In this document: piece by piece, positions 7,723 through 16,775 of the stretch
How positions within the stretch are numbered: the stretch's first letter is position 1
How the letters are laid out: each line of letters opens with the position of its first letter
Source: JANYCG01 sp031386665
Lineage (GTDB): Bacteria > Pseudomonadota > Gammaproteobacteria > Burkholderiales > Burkholderiaceae_C
DNA: 64,000 bases
Reading direction: 5' to 3'
Assembly: GCA_031386665.1 (NCBI GenBank)
Contig: JANNCN010000038.1
Span: 17,045-81,044, forward strand
Made by a program: the position numbers and the translations under genes
Notes under the pieces: model-generated
Databases searched by the model: none
Seen by the model: the letters and a program-made list of their open reading frames with translations, nothing else
What the model was told of the DNA's origin: nothing

Positions 7723-9299
7723 GCAGGGTTAAATCCCCTCATGACCTAGTTAAAGTGGCCAGGCTTGAGCCAGATATCTCGGGTTTTGCAGGTTTAAAGA
7801 CCTTGCTGGCCGTATGCGCCGCCATGGCCTGCAATCCGGAGGCATTTGCCCAGGAGGCTAGTCAAAAAAGAGTCATCACCATTGTGCCGCGCGTTTCTGT
7901 GACTGAAACCATCACTGACAACGTTCGCCTCTCCACGGACAATCGGCAAGCAGAACTCGTCACTGAAGTCAGTCCGGGGATTACCATCACGGGCAATAAC
8001 GGTCGGCTTAAAGGTTTTTTGGACTACGCCTTGAGTGCACGTTTGTTTGCCAAGGACACTTCAAGCACAACAACGCAAAATTCCTTGACCGCCTTTGGGA
8101 CTCTCGAAGCGGTTGACAAGCGGGCCTTTTTGGACCTGAATGCCAGCATTACCCAGCAGGCGATTTCTGCGCTGGGCCCACAGGTCACTGGTGGTCCTCT
8201 GATCAACGCGAATCAAACTGAAACCACGTCTTTGCGGATCTCACCCTATGTGCGTGGCCGATGGGCCAACGCAGTGGATTACGACGCACGCTACAGTGTG
8301 TCTGCGAATCGAAGCCAATCGTCTCAGGTGTCAGATGTCACAACCAAAGACTTGTCTTTTCGATTGAGCGGGCAGGGCAGCAGCTCCAGACTAGGTTGGT
8401 CATTGAATGCCGGGCAGCAAAACGTGGCCTTCAGCGAAGGCCGTACCACCGAGTCTGATCGCCTCACGGGCACCGTAACCTACGCTGTTGCGCCGCAATT
8501 AAGCCTGTCGCTCACCGGGGGGCAGGAGTCCAGCAACTTCACCAGTGCCGACAAACAGTCCAGTTGGACATCAGGTTTCGGCGTGAACTGGACTCCATCA
8601 CCCAATACCAGTGTTTCCGTCAATCGACAGAATCGGCCTTTTGGGGAGTCGCACTCTTTTACGCTGTCGCATCGAACAGCGCGCACTGCCTGGAATTTAA
8701 GTGACTCGATGGACGTTATCTCGTCGCCCGCCCAAAGTGGCGTGACCAGTTTGGGGTCTACCTTTGACCTTTATTTCAGCCAATTCGCATCCATCGAGCC
8801 GGACCCTGTCAAGCGGACGGCCTTAGTTACTGCTTTTTTGCAAACCAATGGCATCAACCCGGCTGGACCCGTTTTAAGTAACTTCCAAGCCTCTGGTTTG
8901 ACCTTGCAACGTCGACAAAACTTGTCTTTCTCGCTGTTGGGCGTGCGCGACACGATCACCGTCATTGCGACGCGCAGTGAAAGCTCTCGGCTGGACTCTT
9001 TCAGCACCTTCATTGACGATTTCTCCAACACGGCAGTGATTCGCCAAAATGGCCTGAGCGTCAGCTATGCGCATCGGTTGACGCCGGATTCGTCTATGAA
9101 CGTGTTGGCGTCAACCCAGCACTCTTCTGACGCTGCTGGCTTGCAGGATTCGACCTCCAAAACCGTGAACATCAGTCTTTCCACCAAAGTTGGCGTGAAG
9201 ACGTCGGTTGTAGTCAGTGCACGACGTGTCGTGTTTGACAGCAATACGACGCCGTACTCTGAAACTGCATTCACCGGCACCCTGAACGTGCCGTTTTGA
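7719..9299 (+). CDS. Outer-membrane beta-barrel protein of PEP-CTERM/XrtA loci
   Basis: A 526-residue protein with a hydrophobic segment at about residues 25-42 ending AFAQ, a probable signal peptidase I site. The rest is made of many short amphipathic strands rich in Ser, Thr, Asn and Gln and ends in a phenylalanine (NVPF), the usual C-terminal signature of outer-membrane barrels. It matches by position and character the uncharacterised barrel protein that follows the BY-kinase in XrtA loci. A role in the outer-membrane passage of the polymer is likely but inferred. It starts inside the stop codon of the kinase gene. Confidence 0.85.
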   Translation: MSRVKSPHDLVKVARLEPDISGFAGLKTLLAVCAAMACNPEAFAQEASQKRVITIVPRVSVTETITDNVRLSTDNRQAELVTEVSPGITITGNNGRLKGFLDYALSARLFAKDTSSTTTQNSLTAFGTLEAVDKRAFLDLNASITQQAISALGPQVTGGPLINANQTETTSLRISPYVRGRWANAVDYDARYSVSANRSQSSQVSDVTTKDLSFRLSGQGSSSRLGWSLNAGQQNVAFSEGRTTESDRLTGTVTYAVAPQLSLSLTGGQESSNFTSADKQSSWTSGFGVNWTPSPNTSVSVNRQNRPFGESHSFTLSHRTARTAWNLSDSMDVISSPAQSGVTSLGSTFDLYFSQFASIEPDPVKRTALVTAFLQTNGINPAGPVLSNFQASGLTLQRRQNLSFSLLGVRDTITVIATRSESSRLDSFSTFIDDFSNTAVIRQNGLSVSYAHRLTPDSSMNVLASTQHSSDAAGLQDSTSKTVNISLSTKVGVKTSVVVSARRVVFDSNTTPYSETAFTGTLNVPF

Positions 9300-9302
9300 C
9301 CC

Positions 9303-10418
9303 ATGTATGAAGCTTTCTATGGTTTGACCGGCAAGCCGTTTCAACTCAATCCCGACCCCAGTTTTTATTTCGGAAGCAAGCAGCACCGCCGAGCCAAGGC
9401 TTACCTCGAGTACGGGGTTCAGAGAAACGAAGGCTTCATCGTCATCACCGGGGAAATAGGCGCTGGCAAAACCACCATCGTGCGGGGCTTGCTGGAGAGC
9501 CTTGATCAAAACACGGTCGTCGCCGCCAACTTGGTCAGCACCCAGCTTGACGCGGAAGACACCTTGCGGATGGTGGGTGCAGCGTTTGGTGTGGGTGTGA
9601 AAGACTTGTCCAAGTCTGATCTGCTGATGTCGCTTGAGGCCTTTTTGGTCACCCACATCAGCCAAGGCAAACGTTGTCTTTTGGTGGTGGATGAGGCACA
9701 AAACCTGACGCCCCGTGCGGTCGAAGAGCTTCGCATGCTCTCCAACTTCCAATTCGGCAAGCAAGCCTTATTGCAAACTTTTTTGGTTGGTCAGCCGGAA
9801 TTTCGGGAGATACTGCAAAGCCCCAATATGCAGCAGCTGCGTCAGCGCGTGACGGCAACTTGCCACATTGGCCCGATGGACAAAGACGAAACCCGGGGCT
9901 ACATCGAGCATCGGCTCAAGTGCGTGGGCTCCACCGGCAGGCCTGGGTTTGATGCGGGCGCATTTGAGGGGATTCACAAGGCCAGCGGCGGCATTCCAAG
10001 GCGAATCAACACGGTGTGCGACCGTTTGTTGTTGTTGGGTTTTCTGGGTGAAAAAGAAAGCTTCAGCGCAGACGACGTTACCGAAGTGGTGACCGAAATT
10101 CAGGAAGAAGGCGGCTCCTCAGCGTACAACCCGATTGAAACAGTGTCGGGCAACGGCGGGTCAGCCAAGTCCCGGAGTGCGCAGGAGCAATTTGACATTG
10201 ACCTGTCGGACCTGCAATACGACGCTGACGTGGTTGACGGGTTCGCCAAAAAAGTTGAGGCCTTGGGCGCTGAACAATATGGCGACCGATTGATGCGGCT
10301 CGAGCGCAGCCTGCTGCGCATGGAACGGGTCAACCTGGAGATGCTGACCATGTTTCATCGCCTGATGACGGGTCTTAAAAAGCAGGCACCTGATTTCCCT
10401 GAGGTTGACGGGCCATGA
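9303..10418 (+). CDS. ExeA/GspA-like AAA ATPase, PEP-CTERM locus type
   Basis: A 371-residue AAA ATPase with Walker A GEIGAGKT at residues 50-57 and Walker B VVDEAQN, followed by the sensor region and a C-terminal extension of low complexity and coiled-coil character. The N-terminus (MYEAFYGL...PFQLNPDPSFY) is the hallmark of ExeA/GspA-type secretion ATPases. Unlike ExeA it has no membrane segment or peptidoglycan-binding domain. In XrtA loci this gene is constant and is presumed to energise assembly or export. It lies 3 bp after the barrel gene and overlaps the deacetylase gene by 4 bp. Confidence 0.92.
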   Translation: MYEAFYGLTGKPFQLNPDPSFYFGSKQHRRAKAYLEYGVQRNEGFIVITGEIGAGKTTIVRGLLESLDQNTVVAANLVSTQLDAEDTLRMVGAAFGVGVKDLSKSDLLMSLEAFLVTHISQGKRCLLVVDEAQNLTPRAVEELRMLSNFQFGKQALLQTFLVGQPEFREILQSPNMQQLRQRVTATCHIGPMDKDETRGYIEHRLKCVGSTGRPGFDAGAFEGIHKASGGIPRRINTVCDRLLLLGFLGEKESFSADDVTEVVTEIQEEGGSSAYNPIETVSGNGGSAKSRSAQEQFDIDLSDLQYDADVVDGFAKKVEALGAEQYGDRLMRLERSLLRMERVNLEMLTMFHRLMTGLKKQAPDFPEVDGP

Positions 10419-11314
10419 GCACCGCGCTGCAATTTATGCCATCGGCAGAAACGCCAAAAAATCGCTTGGCCAATGCCTTGACCATTGATGTCGAGGACTA
10501 TTTTCAGGTGTCTGCCTTTGCGCCTTACATCGAGCGTTCTGATTGGAACTTGCGCGAATGCCGAATTGAAAGGAACGTTGGCCGCATTCTGGACATGCTG
10601 GCCCGACGCGAGGTCAAGGCAACTTTTTTCACTCTGGGTTGGATCGCCGAGCGCTACCCTCAACTCATTCGGGAAATCGCCAACCAAGGCCATGAGGTTG
10701 CCAGCCACGGGTATGGGCATGAGCGCGCCAGTGACTTGAGCGAAGACAGCTTTTATGCCGATGTGCACCTTGCCAAGAAGATTCTTGAAGACTTGAGCGG
10801 TGCGGAGGTCAAGGGTTACCGGGCACCGAGTTTTTCAATTGGCACGGGTAACCTTTGGGCGTTTGACACCTTGGCGCGGGCGGGCTACCGCTACAGCTCC
10901 AGCGTTTATCCGATTCAACATGACCACTACGGCATGCCTGATTCGCCCCGGTTTGCCTATGACGTGCGTCCTGGCCTGCTTGAAATTCCGGTCACAACCT
11001 TGCGCGTTTTGAATCGCAATCTGCCGTCCAGTGGCGGTGGGTACTTTCGATTGCTTCCCTATGCGCTTTCGCGTTGGATGCTAAGACAAGTCAACCAGGG
11101 CGACCAGCAGTCGGGTATTTTTTACTTCCACCCTTGGGAAATTGATTTTGCGCAACCGCGAGTGGCCGGAATTGGGGCTAAAACCAAGTTTCGCCACTAC
11201 GTTAATATCGACAAGATGGAAGGGCGCCTGGAAAGGCTATTGAGAGATTTCAAGTGGGGCCGGATGGATGAGATTTTTTTAAATAAAACTCATCGCGAGG
11301 CAGCGCTTGCCTGA
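10415..11314 (+). CDS. Polysaccharide deacetylase (NodB fold, XrtA locus type)
   Basis: A 299-residue NodB-homology protein. The metal-site aspartate lies in TIDVEDYF near residue 25, the histidine motif in HEVASHGYGHE near residue 92, and the YRAPSFS motif follows. The C-terminal third (FHPWEID onward) corresponds to the extra domain common in this subfamily. It would remove N- or O-acetyl groups from the polymer or its precursor. It has no signal peptide, so a cytoplasmic site of action is likely. It overlaps both neighbours, consistent with one operon. Confidence 0.92.
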   Translation: MSTALQFMPSAETPKNRLANALTIDVEDYFQVSAFAPYIERSDWNLRECRIERNVGRILDMLARREVKATFFTLGWIAERYPQLIREIANQGHEVASHGYGHERASDLSEDSFYADVHLAKKILEDLSGAEVKGYRAPSFSIGTGNLWAFDTLARAGYRYSSSVYPIQHDHYGMPDSPRFAYDVRPGLLEIPVTTLRVLNRNLPSSGGGYFRLLPYALSRWMLRQVNQGDQQSGIFYFHPWEIDFAQPRVAGIGAKTKFRHYVNIDKMEGRLERLLRDFKWGRMDEIFLNKTHREAALA

Positions 11315-12359
11315 CGCGGGTTTGCTGACCGTTTCGCTTTTGCCTCACAGCGATCTCGCTGCGTCAAAGCGGTGGGATGATTTTGTTCATCAGTGTGCCG
11401 AAGCCACGTTTTTTCATCTTTCGGGATGGCAAAAAATTGTGCGCGAGGTGTTTCGCCACGACACCTACTTTTTGTCGGCTCAGAAGGGCGACACCGTTGT
11501 TGGCGTGCTGCCTCTGGCCCACGTCAACAGTTGGTTGTTTGGCAACTCCCTCATTGGGCTGCCCTTTGCCGTGTACGGTGGGGTGGCAGTGACCGACCCG
11601 TTGGCTATCGAAGTGCTGGAACTCGAAGCCCAAAAAATCGCCAAACGGCTCGGCGTCGATCACTTGGAACTGAGAAACGTGGTGGCTCGCCATGACGACT
11701 GGCCCACTCAGGATTTGTACGTCACCTTTCGTAAAGAAATTTTGGCGGCGGAAGAGGCCAATATGCTGGCCATTCCACGCAAGCAGCGCGCCATGGTGCG
11801 CAAAGGCATCAAAAACGGGCTCGTCAGTGAAATTGACACGCAGATTGATCGTTTTTTTAGGCTTTACGCCGATAACGTCCACCGCCACGGCACGCCCGCC
11901 ATGCCCAAGCGGTATTTTCAGGCTTTGCAGCAAGAGTTTGGTGCCAATTGCGAGATTTTGACTGTGACTGGGCCTGACGGTCGCCTGCTCAGCTCAGTCT
12001 TGAGTTTTTACTTTCGCGATGAGGTTTTGCCGTATTACGCGGGCGACGATGAATCCGCCCGCGACCTGGCTGCCAATGACTTCAAATACTGGGAGTTGTT
12101 GCGCCGCGCCTGTGCAAAGGGCTTGAAAGTCTTTGACTATGGCCGAAGCAAGCAGGGCACAGGCTCTTACGCCTTCAAGAAAAACTGGGGCTTTGAGCCG
12201 CGCCAGTTGAACTACCAATATTGCCTTTACAAACGCGATGCCATCCCGCAAAACAACCCGTCCAACGCCAAGTACAAGTTGCTGATCGAAACCTGGCGGC
12301 GCATGCCGATTGGGCTGGCCAATTGGCTTGGGCCCTTCATTGTTCGCAACTTGGGCTGA
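11307..12359 (+). CDS. FemAB-like aminoacyl/acyl transferase, XrtA locus type
   Basis: A 350-residue protein of the FemAB/GNAT superfamily, with KGIKNG and YYAGDDES segments and a C-terminal KKNWGF, as in the FemAB-like protein constant in XrtA loci. Classical FemAB enzymes add amino acids from aminoacyl-tRNA to peptidoglycan; here the acceptor is presumably the exopolysaccharide or its lipid-linked unit. The start is TTG 11307, overlapping the deacetylase gene by 8 bp; no better in-frame ATG exists near the family N-terminus. Three more genes of this superfamily character occur in the window (26718, 28447 and 46609). Confidence 0.88.
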   Translation: MPDAGLLTVSLLPHSDLAASKRWDDFVHQCAEATFFHLSGWQKIVREVFRHDTYFLSAQKGDTVVGVLPLAHVNSWLFGNSLIGLPFAVYGGVAVTDPLAIEVLELEAQKIAKRLGVDHLELRNVVARHDDWPTQDLYVTFRKEILAAEEANMLAIPRKQRAMVRKGIKNGLVSEIDTQIDRFFRLYADNVHRHGTPAMPKRYFQALQQEFGANCEILTVTGPDGRLLSSVLSFYFRDEVLPYYAGDDESARDLAANDFKYWELLRRACAKGLKVFDYGRSKQGTGSYAFKKNWGFEPRQLNYQYCLYKRDAIPQNNPSNAKYKLLIETWRRMPIGLANWLGPFIVRNLG

Positions 12360-12367
12360 CCGTTGCC

Positions 12368-13606
12368 ATGGCCAATGTTTTGTTGCTGGTTCACCGGCTG
12401 CCCTATCCGCCCAATAAGGGTGACAAAGTTCGCTCCTACCATTTGTTGAAGCATTTGGCAAAAAACCACCGGGTCTTTTTGGGGACATTTGTGGACGATC
12501 AAGCAGATGAAATTCATGTTGAAACGGTGCGCAAGCTTTGCTTTGAATTGCATGCGGCCAAGCTCACACCCGCCTTGCAAAAGGTCCTTAGCTTGTCTGC
12601 GATGTTGACCGGGCAGGCCATGTCTTTGCGTTACTACCTGAACGCGGGACTCAAAGACTGGGTGAGCCAAGTCTTCGCCGCGCAAAAGATAGACGCCGTG
12701 GTAGTGTTTTCGTCGGCAATGGGTCAGTATGCTCAGAGTGGCCCTGGCGCTGCGTTGTTGGTTGATTTTGTCGACGTTGACTCGGCCAAATGGACGCAGT
12801 ATGCACCCAACCACCGCTGGCCGTTGTCTTGGCTTTATAGGCGCGAAGGTAAAAAGTTGCTTGAGTACGAACGCAAGCTGGCTCTGCAGTCCAACCGATC
12901 CTTTTTTGTAACCGACAACGAAGTTCAGCTCTTCAACCAGGCCGCGCCCGAGTCGACTGGCAAGGTCGAGGCCATGTGCAACGGGGTGGATTCAGATTTT
13001 TTCGCGCCCGACTCAAAGCGCCAAAATCCTTACTGGGCGGGTTTGGCTGAGGCCACCGGCGGTGTGGTGGTCTTTACCGGGGCGATGGACTATTGGCCCA
13101 ATGTTGACGCGGTCACCTGGTTTGTCGCAGACATCTTGCCAACATTGAGCAGGTCACGTCCTGGCCTGCGTTTTTATATTGTCGGCCGCAGCCCAACGCC
13201 TGCTGTGGCGGCGCTGGCCGCTCAAGATGTAGTGGTCACAGGCACGGTAGATGACGTTCGTCCCTACCTACAATACGCTGACGTGGTGGTGGCGCCGTTG
13301 CGATTGGCCCGTGGCATTCAAAACAAGATTCTGGAGGCTATGGCCATGGCCAGACCCGTGGTGGCGTCTGTGTCATGCGTGCAAGCCATCAGCGCGCTGC
13401 AAGACAACGAGGTGCTGCAGGCGAACACAGCGCAAGAATTCGCAGCTCAAGTTGAAGCCCTTTTGGGCAATTCTCAGCAACGAGAGCACATTGGCTTGGC
13501 AGGAAGGCAAAGAGTTTTGAACGATTACAGCTGGTCCGCCCATCTCGGTAAAATCGACAGGCACCTGTCTGGTTCGGTAAATTTGGGCCAAAAGGTGACT
13601 GCATGA
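12368..13606 (+). CDS. Glycosyltransferase, PEP-CTERM/EpsH1 type 1
   Basis: A 412-residue GT-B protein. The N-terminus has the RLPYPPNKGDKVRSYH motif of the XrtA-associated sugar transferase, and the donor-binding domain has FTGAMDYWPN near residue 238 and an acidic residue in KILEAMAMARPVV. The start at ATG 12368 (MANVLLLVHRLPY) is 8 bp after the FemAB gene. A longer in-frame reading from 12221 lies inside the FemAB gene and is rejected. It should add a sugar to the lipid-linked repeat unit. It overlaps xrtA by 4 bp. Confidence 0.92.
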   Translation: MANVLLLVHRLPYPPNKGDKVRSYHLLKHLAKNHRVFLGTFVDDQADEIHVETVRKLCFELHAAKLTPALQKVLSLSAMLTGQAMSLRYYLNAGLKDWVSQVFAAQKIDAVVVFSSAMGQYAQSGPGAALLVDFVDVDSAKWTQYAPNHRWPLSWLYRREGKKLLEYERKLALQSNRSFFVTDNEVQLFNQAAPESTGKVEAMCNGVDSDFFAPDSKRQNPYWAGLAEATGGVVVFTGAMDYWPNVDAVTWFVADILPTLSRSRPGLRFYIVGRSPTPAVAALAAQDVVVTGTVDDVRPYLQYADVVVAPLRLARGIQNKILEAMAMARPVVASVSCVQAISALQDNEVLQANTAQEFAAQVEALLGNSQQREHIGLAGRQRVLNDYSWSAHLGKIDRHLSGSVNLGQKVTA

Positions 13607-15198
13607 GCGCTGAGCTGCAGATGCCTTCCGCGCGGTTGGCGGAAGCCTCATGGCGCATCACTTGGCGCTGGGCGTTGACAGCCTTGGCGGTGCTGATCGG
13701 GCTGACCATTTTCCTGTACTGGCATACGGCCAGCACTATCGTTTTGATTTGGTCACGGTCCGAAACCTTCACCCATGGGTTTTTGGTGCCGCCAATCACT
13801 GCCTGGCTGATTTGGCGACAGCGCGAGGTGCTGGCGAACATAGCACCCAAGCCCAGCCTTTGGGCGCTTGTTTTGCTGTCGGGCGCATCGCTGGCCTGGT
13901 TGTTGGGTGACTTGTCTGCCGTCAACGCCCTGACGCAATTGGCTTTGGTGGCCATGCTGGTCTTTTTGGTACCAGCCTTGCTGGGCTGGCGGGTCACACG
14001 CAGTATCATTTTTCCACTTGGGTTTTTGTTTTTTGCGGTACCGATTGGCGAATTTGCCATGCCGCAGCTGATGGTTTGGACGGCCGACTTCACAGTTGAA
14101 GCCCTTCGCCTAAGCGGCATTCCGGTTTACCGCGAAGGCCTTCAATTTGTCATTCCGTCAGGCAACTGGTCGGTGGTCGAGGCCTGCAGCGGCGTTCGCT
14201 ATTTGATTGCCTCAATCACGGTGGGCACCCTGTTTGCCTATTTGAACTACCAATCGACGCAACGTCGCCTGTTTTTTGTGGCAGTTTCCTTTCTGGTTCC
14301 AGTGCTGGCCAACTGGCTCAGAGCCTACATCATTGTGATGTTGGGGCACTTGTCAGGCAACAAACTCGCCACGGGCGTCGACCATTTGGTTTACGGCTGG
14401 GTGTTTTTCGGCGTGGTGATCATGTTGATGTTCATGATTGGGGCGCGTTGGGCTGAGCCGGATCAACCCAAGACGCTGAGCAAACCTGGCGCCGTCAGTG
14501 CAGGCTCTGGCGGGTCGGTAGCCGGTTTTGGGTTGGCCGCCTTGTGTCTTGCCGCGCTGTTAAGCCTGCCGCATTTTATTTTGAGCTCCATTGAGCTCAG
14601 CGAGAGCACAGTGACCGGGCAAATCCAACAACCCTTGAAATTATCGGCCGACTGGATCGAGCGGCCCACGCCAACAGTCGCTTTCAAACCGTCCTTTCAA
14701 AACCCATCAGCAGAGGTCAACGCGGGCTTTGGCAGCCAGGGGGCTGAAGTCGGGCTCTATTTAGGCTATTACCAAAAGCAAAAATATGACCGCAAAATGG
14801 TCAGTTCAACTAACGTGTTGGCAGGCAGCAAAGACACAAGCTGGGCATGGGTCAAGAACTCACAACGCAGCGCTGTCTTGCAATGCCAACCTGTGACGGT
14901 GAGATCCGCTGAGCTGCGAGGGCCTGCACCTGCGGGTCAATCAGCCGATCTGCGACTGATTGCTTGGCAAATATATTGGGTAAACGGCACTTTGACCGCC
15001 AATGATTACCTTGCCAAAGTTTATAGTGCGGTCTACCGACTGTTGGGGCGGGGCGATGACTCTGCCGTGATTGTGGTTTACACAACCCGTGAGCCGGGCA
15101 GCGCGGCTGGGGCACCAGAAGCGACTTTGCAGCGATTTCTGGATGCGAACTACGACCAGATTAACAAAACTTTGGCCTCAGCCAGGCGGCCAAAATAG
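13603..15198 (+). CDS. xrtA: Exosortase A fused to EpsI domain
   Basis: A 531-residue fusion. Residues about 20-285 form the eight-helix exosortase, with the catalytic triad visible as C195 (EACSGVR), R240 (NWLRAY) and H261 (DHLVYG). Residues about 305-531 form the periplasmic EpsI domain after one more membrane helix. Exosortases cleave the C-terminal PEP-CTERM signal of exported proteins and probably pass them to a glycan or cell-surface anchor, much as sortases do. No PEP-CTERM protein is encoded in this window, so the substrates lie elsewhere. It starts within the stop codon of the preceding glycosyltransferase gene. Confidence 0.96.
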   Translation: MSAELQMPSARLAEASWRITWRWALTALAVLIGLTIFLYWHTASTIVLIWSRSETFTHGFLVPPITAWLIWRQREVLANIAPKPSLWALVLLSGASLAWLLGDLSAVNALTQLALVAMLVFLVPALLGWRVTRSIIFPLGFLFFAVPIGEFAMPQLMVWTADFTVEALRLSGIPVYREGLQFVIPSGNWSVVEACSGVRYLIASITVGTLFAYLNYQSTQRRLFFVAVSFLVPVLANWLRAYIIVMLGHLSGNKLATGVDHLVYGWVFFGVVIMLMFMIGARWAEPDQPKTLSKPGAVSAGSGGSVAGFGLAALCLAALLSLPHFILSSIELSESTVTGQIQQPLKLSADWIERPTPTVAFKPSFQNPSAEVNAGFGSQGAEVGLYLGYYQKQKYDRKMVSSTNVLAGSKDTSWAWVKNSQRSAVLQCQPVTVRSAELRGPAPAGQSADLRLIAWQIYWVNGTLTANDYLAKVYSAVYRLLGRGDDSAVIVVYTTREPGSAAGAPEATLQRFLDANYDQINKTLASARRPK

Positions 15199-15291
15199 CC
15201 GGACTGGGTAATTGGCGGGCAGGCTGTTTTTTGTGGGCTGGTTTGCTGGTTCGCTCGACTTGTTAACTTTGAATGCGATGGAGTAATTGAA

Positions 15292-16572
15292 ATGACCGTG
15301 GTTGCAGTGATTGGTTTGGGCTACGTGGGCTTGCCGCTGGTGATTGAATTTGGCAAACACTTTCGCACCATCGGCTTCGATATTGCGGTGTCCAAAGTTG
15401 AGTCTTGCCTAAAAGGCGTGGACCCCTCGCGTGAGTTGTCAGACGAAGAAATGCGGGCGTCGCCGCAGGCTGTTTACACGGCAGACCCCAAAATGCTTGC
15501 TGAGGCCGACATCATTGTTGTGGCGGTGCCTACGCCAGTTGACAACGCCCACATCCCTGATTTTCGCCCGCTGATCGGCTCCAGCACCAGCGTGGGTCGG
15601 CACATGAAAATCGGTGCCACCGTGGTGTATGAATCTACCGTGTACCCGGGAGCCACTGAAGAAGTCTGCATTCCTGTTTTGGAGCGCGAGTCCGGCAAAA
15701 AATGGAAAAAAGACTTTTTTGTCGGTTATTCGCCCGAACGCATCAACCCTGGCGACAAAGAGCACACGCTGACCAAGATTTTGAAAATCGTCTCGGGCGA
15801 CACCCCAGAAACACTTGAAAAAGTCGCCAAACTGTATGAAACCATTGTGATTCCGGGCGTGCACCGCGCGTCCAGCATCAAGGCGGCCGAGGCAGCCAAA
15901 GTCATTGAAAACACCCAGCGCGACCTGAATATTTCGCTCATGAACGAGCTGTCTATTATTTTTGACAAGATGGGCATCGACACCACCGAAGTGCTGGAAG
16001 CGGCGGGTACCAAATGGAACTTTTTGAAGTTCAAACCGGGTCTTGTGGGTGGGCATTGCATTGGCGTGGACCCGTATTACCTGACGCACAAAGCCGAAAT
16101 GTTGGGCTACAACCCGCAGGTGATTTTGGCGGGCCGGCGCATCAACGACGGCATGGGCAAGTTCATCGCTGAGCAAACTATCAAGCACATGATTGCAGCG
16201 GGCAGCTACATCAAAGGCGCCAAAGTCAATGTGCTGGGGTTGACCTTCAAAGAAAACTGCGGTGACCTGCGCAATTCCAAGGTGATCGACATCATCAATG
16301 AGCTTAAAACCTATGGCGTCGAAGTGCATGTGACTGACCCGCAAGCCAAATCAGACGAAGCGGTGCACGAATACGGCGTGCCGCTGATGGCGTGGGCCGA
16401 TTTGCCTCGTGCCGATGCGATAGTGGCAGCGGTTGCGCACAAGGAATATGCAGAGTTAAGCATGGAAGATTTTGGTCAAAAACTGGTGAAAGGCGGGGCG
16501 TTTATTGATGTGAAAGCCGCGTTTGACCGCAAAGCCATTGTGGCGGCAGGCTTTCGCCTGTGGCGTCTTTGA
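15292..16572 (+). CDS. tviB: UDP-N-acetylhexosamine dehydrogenase (TviB/WbpO-like)
   Basis: A 426-residue nucleotide-sugar dehydrogenase: NAD-binding GLGYVGLP at residues 8-15, the YESTVYPG and YSPERINPGD motifs, and the catalytic cysteine C256 in GGHCIGVDPYYL. The wording of these motifs and the length fit TviB/WbpO, which oxidise UDP-GlcNAc or UDP-GalNAc to the uronic acid. The start at ATG 15292 follows a 93-bp gap after xrtA. It is closed 25 bp downstream by the second palindromic terminator. With the epimerase at 2564 it indicates acidic sugars in the polymer. The exact substrate is inferred. Confidence 0.9.
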   Translation: MTVVAVIGLGYVGLPLVIEFGKHFRTIGFDIAVSKVESCLKGVDPSRELSDEEMRASPQAVYTADPKMLAEADIIVVAVPTPVDNAHIPDFRPLIGSSTSVGRHMKIGATVVYESTVYPGATEEVCIPVLERESGKKWKKDFFVGYSPERINPGDKEHTLTKILKIVSGDTPETLEKVAKLYETIVIPGVHRASSIKAAEAAKVIENTQRDLNISLMNELSIIFDKMGIDTTEVLEAAGTKWNFLKFKPGLVGGHCIGVDPYYLTHKAEMLGYNPQVILAGRRINDGMGKFIAEQTIKHMIAAGSYIKGAKVNVLGLTFKENCGDLRNSKVIDIINELKTYGVEVHVTDPQAKSDEAVHEYGVPLMAWADLPRADAIVAAVAHKEYAELSMEDFGQKLVKGGAFIDVKAAFDRKAIVAAGFRLWRL

Positions 16573-16597
16573 AGCTCGATTTTTGGGCTAATTTTGA

Positions 16598-16623
16598 AAA
16601 AAAGAACCTGCAGGTTCTTTTTT
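16598..16623. terminator. Perfect 26-bp palindrome/terminator after tviB-like gene
   Basis: The sequence is identical to that at 3585-3610: A6, GAACCTGCAGGTTC, T6. It starts 25 bp after the stop of the dehydrogenase gene and forms an 11-bp stem with TGCA loop and U tract. It closes the core operon. Confidence 0.87.
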
Positions 16624-16714
16624 CTTAAAAAGCTCTCGAAAATGCTAAATTATCAATAAAATATGCCTCTAGCTCTCGAATTATATACGAAGTTTGCTAT
16701 TAATAATATAGCAA
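16598..16714 (+). repeat. Dispersed ~120-bp intergenic repeat, copy 2
   Basis: Same layout and orientation as copy 1: the terminator palindrome first, an AT-rich centre, then the inverted repeat TTGCTAT (16694-16700) and ATAGCAA (16708-16714) with a 7-nt spacer. The centre shares CCTCTAGCTCTCGAAT with copy 3, and the 10-mer AGCTCTCGAA occurs twice within it (16631 and 16671). It fills most of the gap before the next glycosyltransferase gene. Confidence 0.8.
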
Positions 16715-16775
16715 CTTTTTGCGCCGATTGTCTGGGCGATTCGATGGCGTTCCAGCGCTGAACTGCAAATACCTG

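Noticed and set aside
15439..16344. 301-codon minus-strand frame
   Set aside because: Antisense of the UDP-sugar dehydrogenase; the composition (many His, Arg, Phe) is that of a shadow frame.
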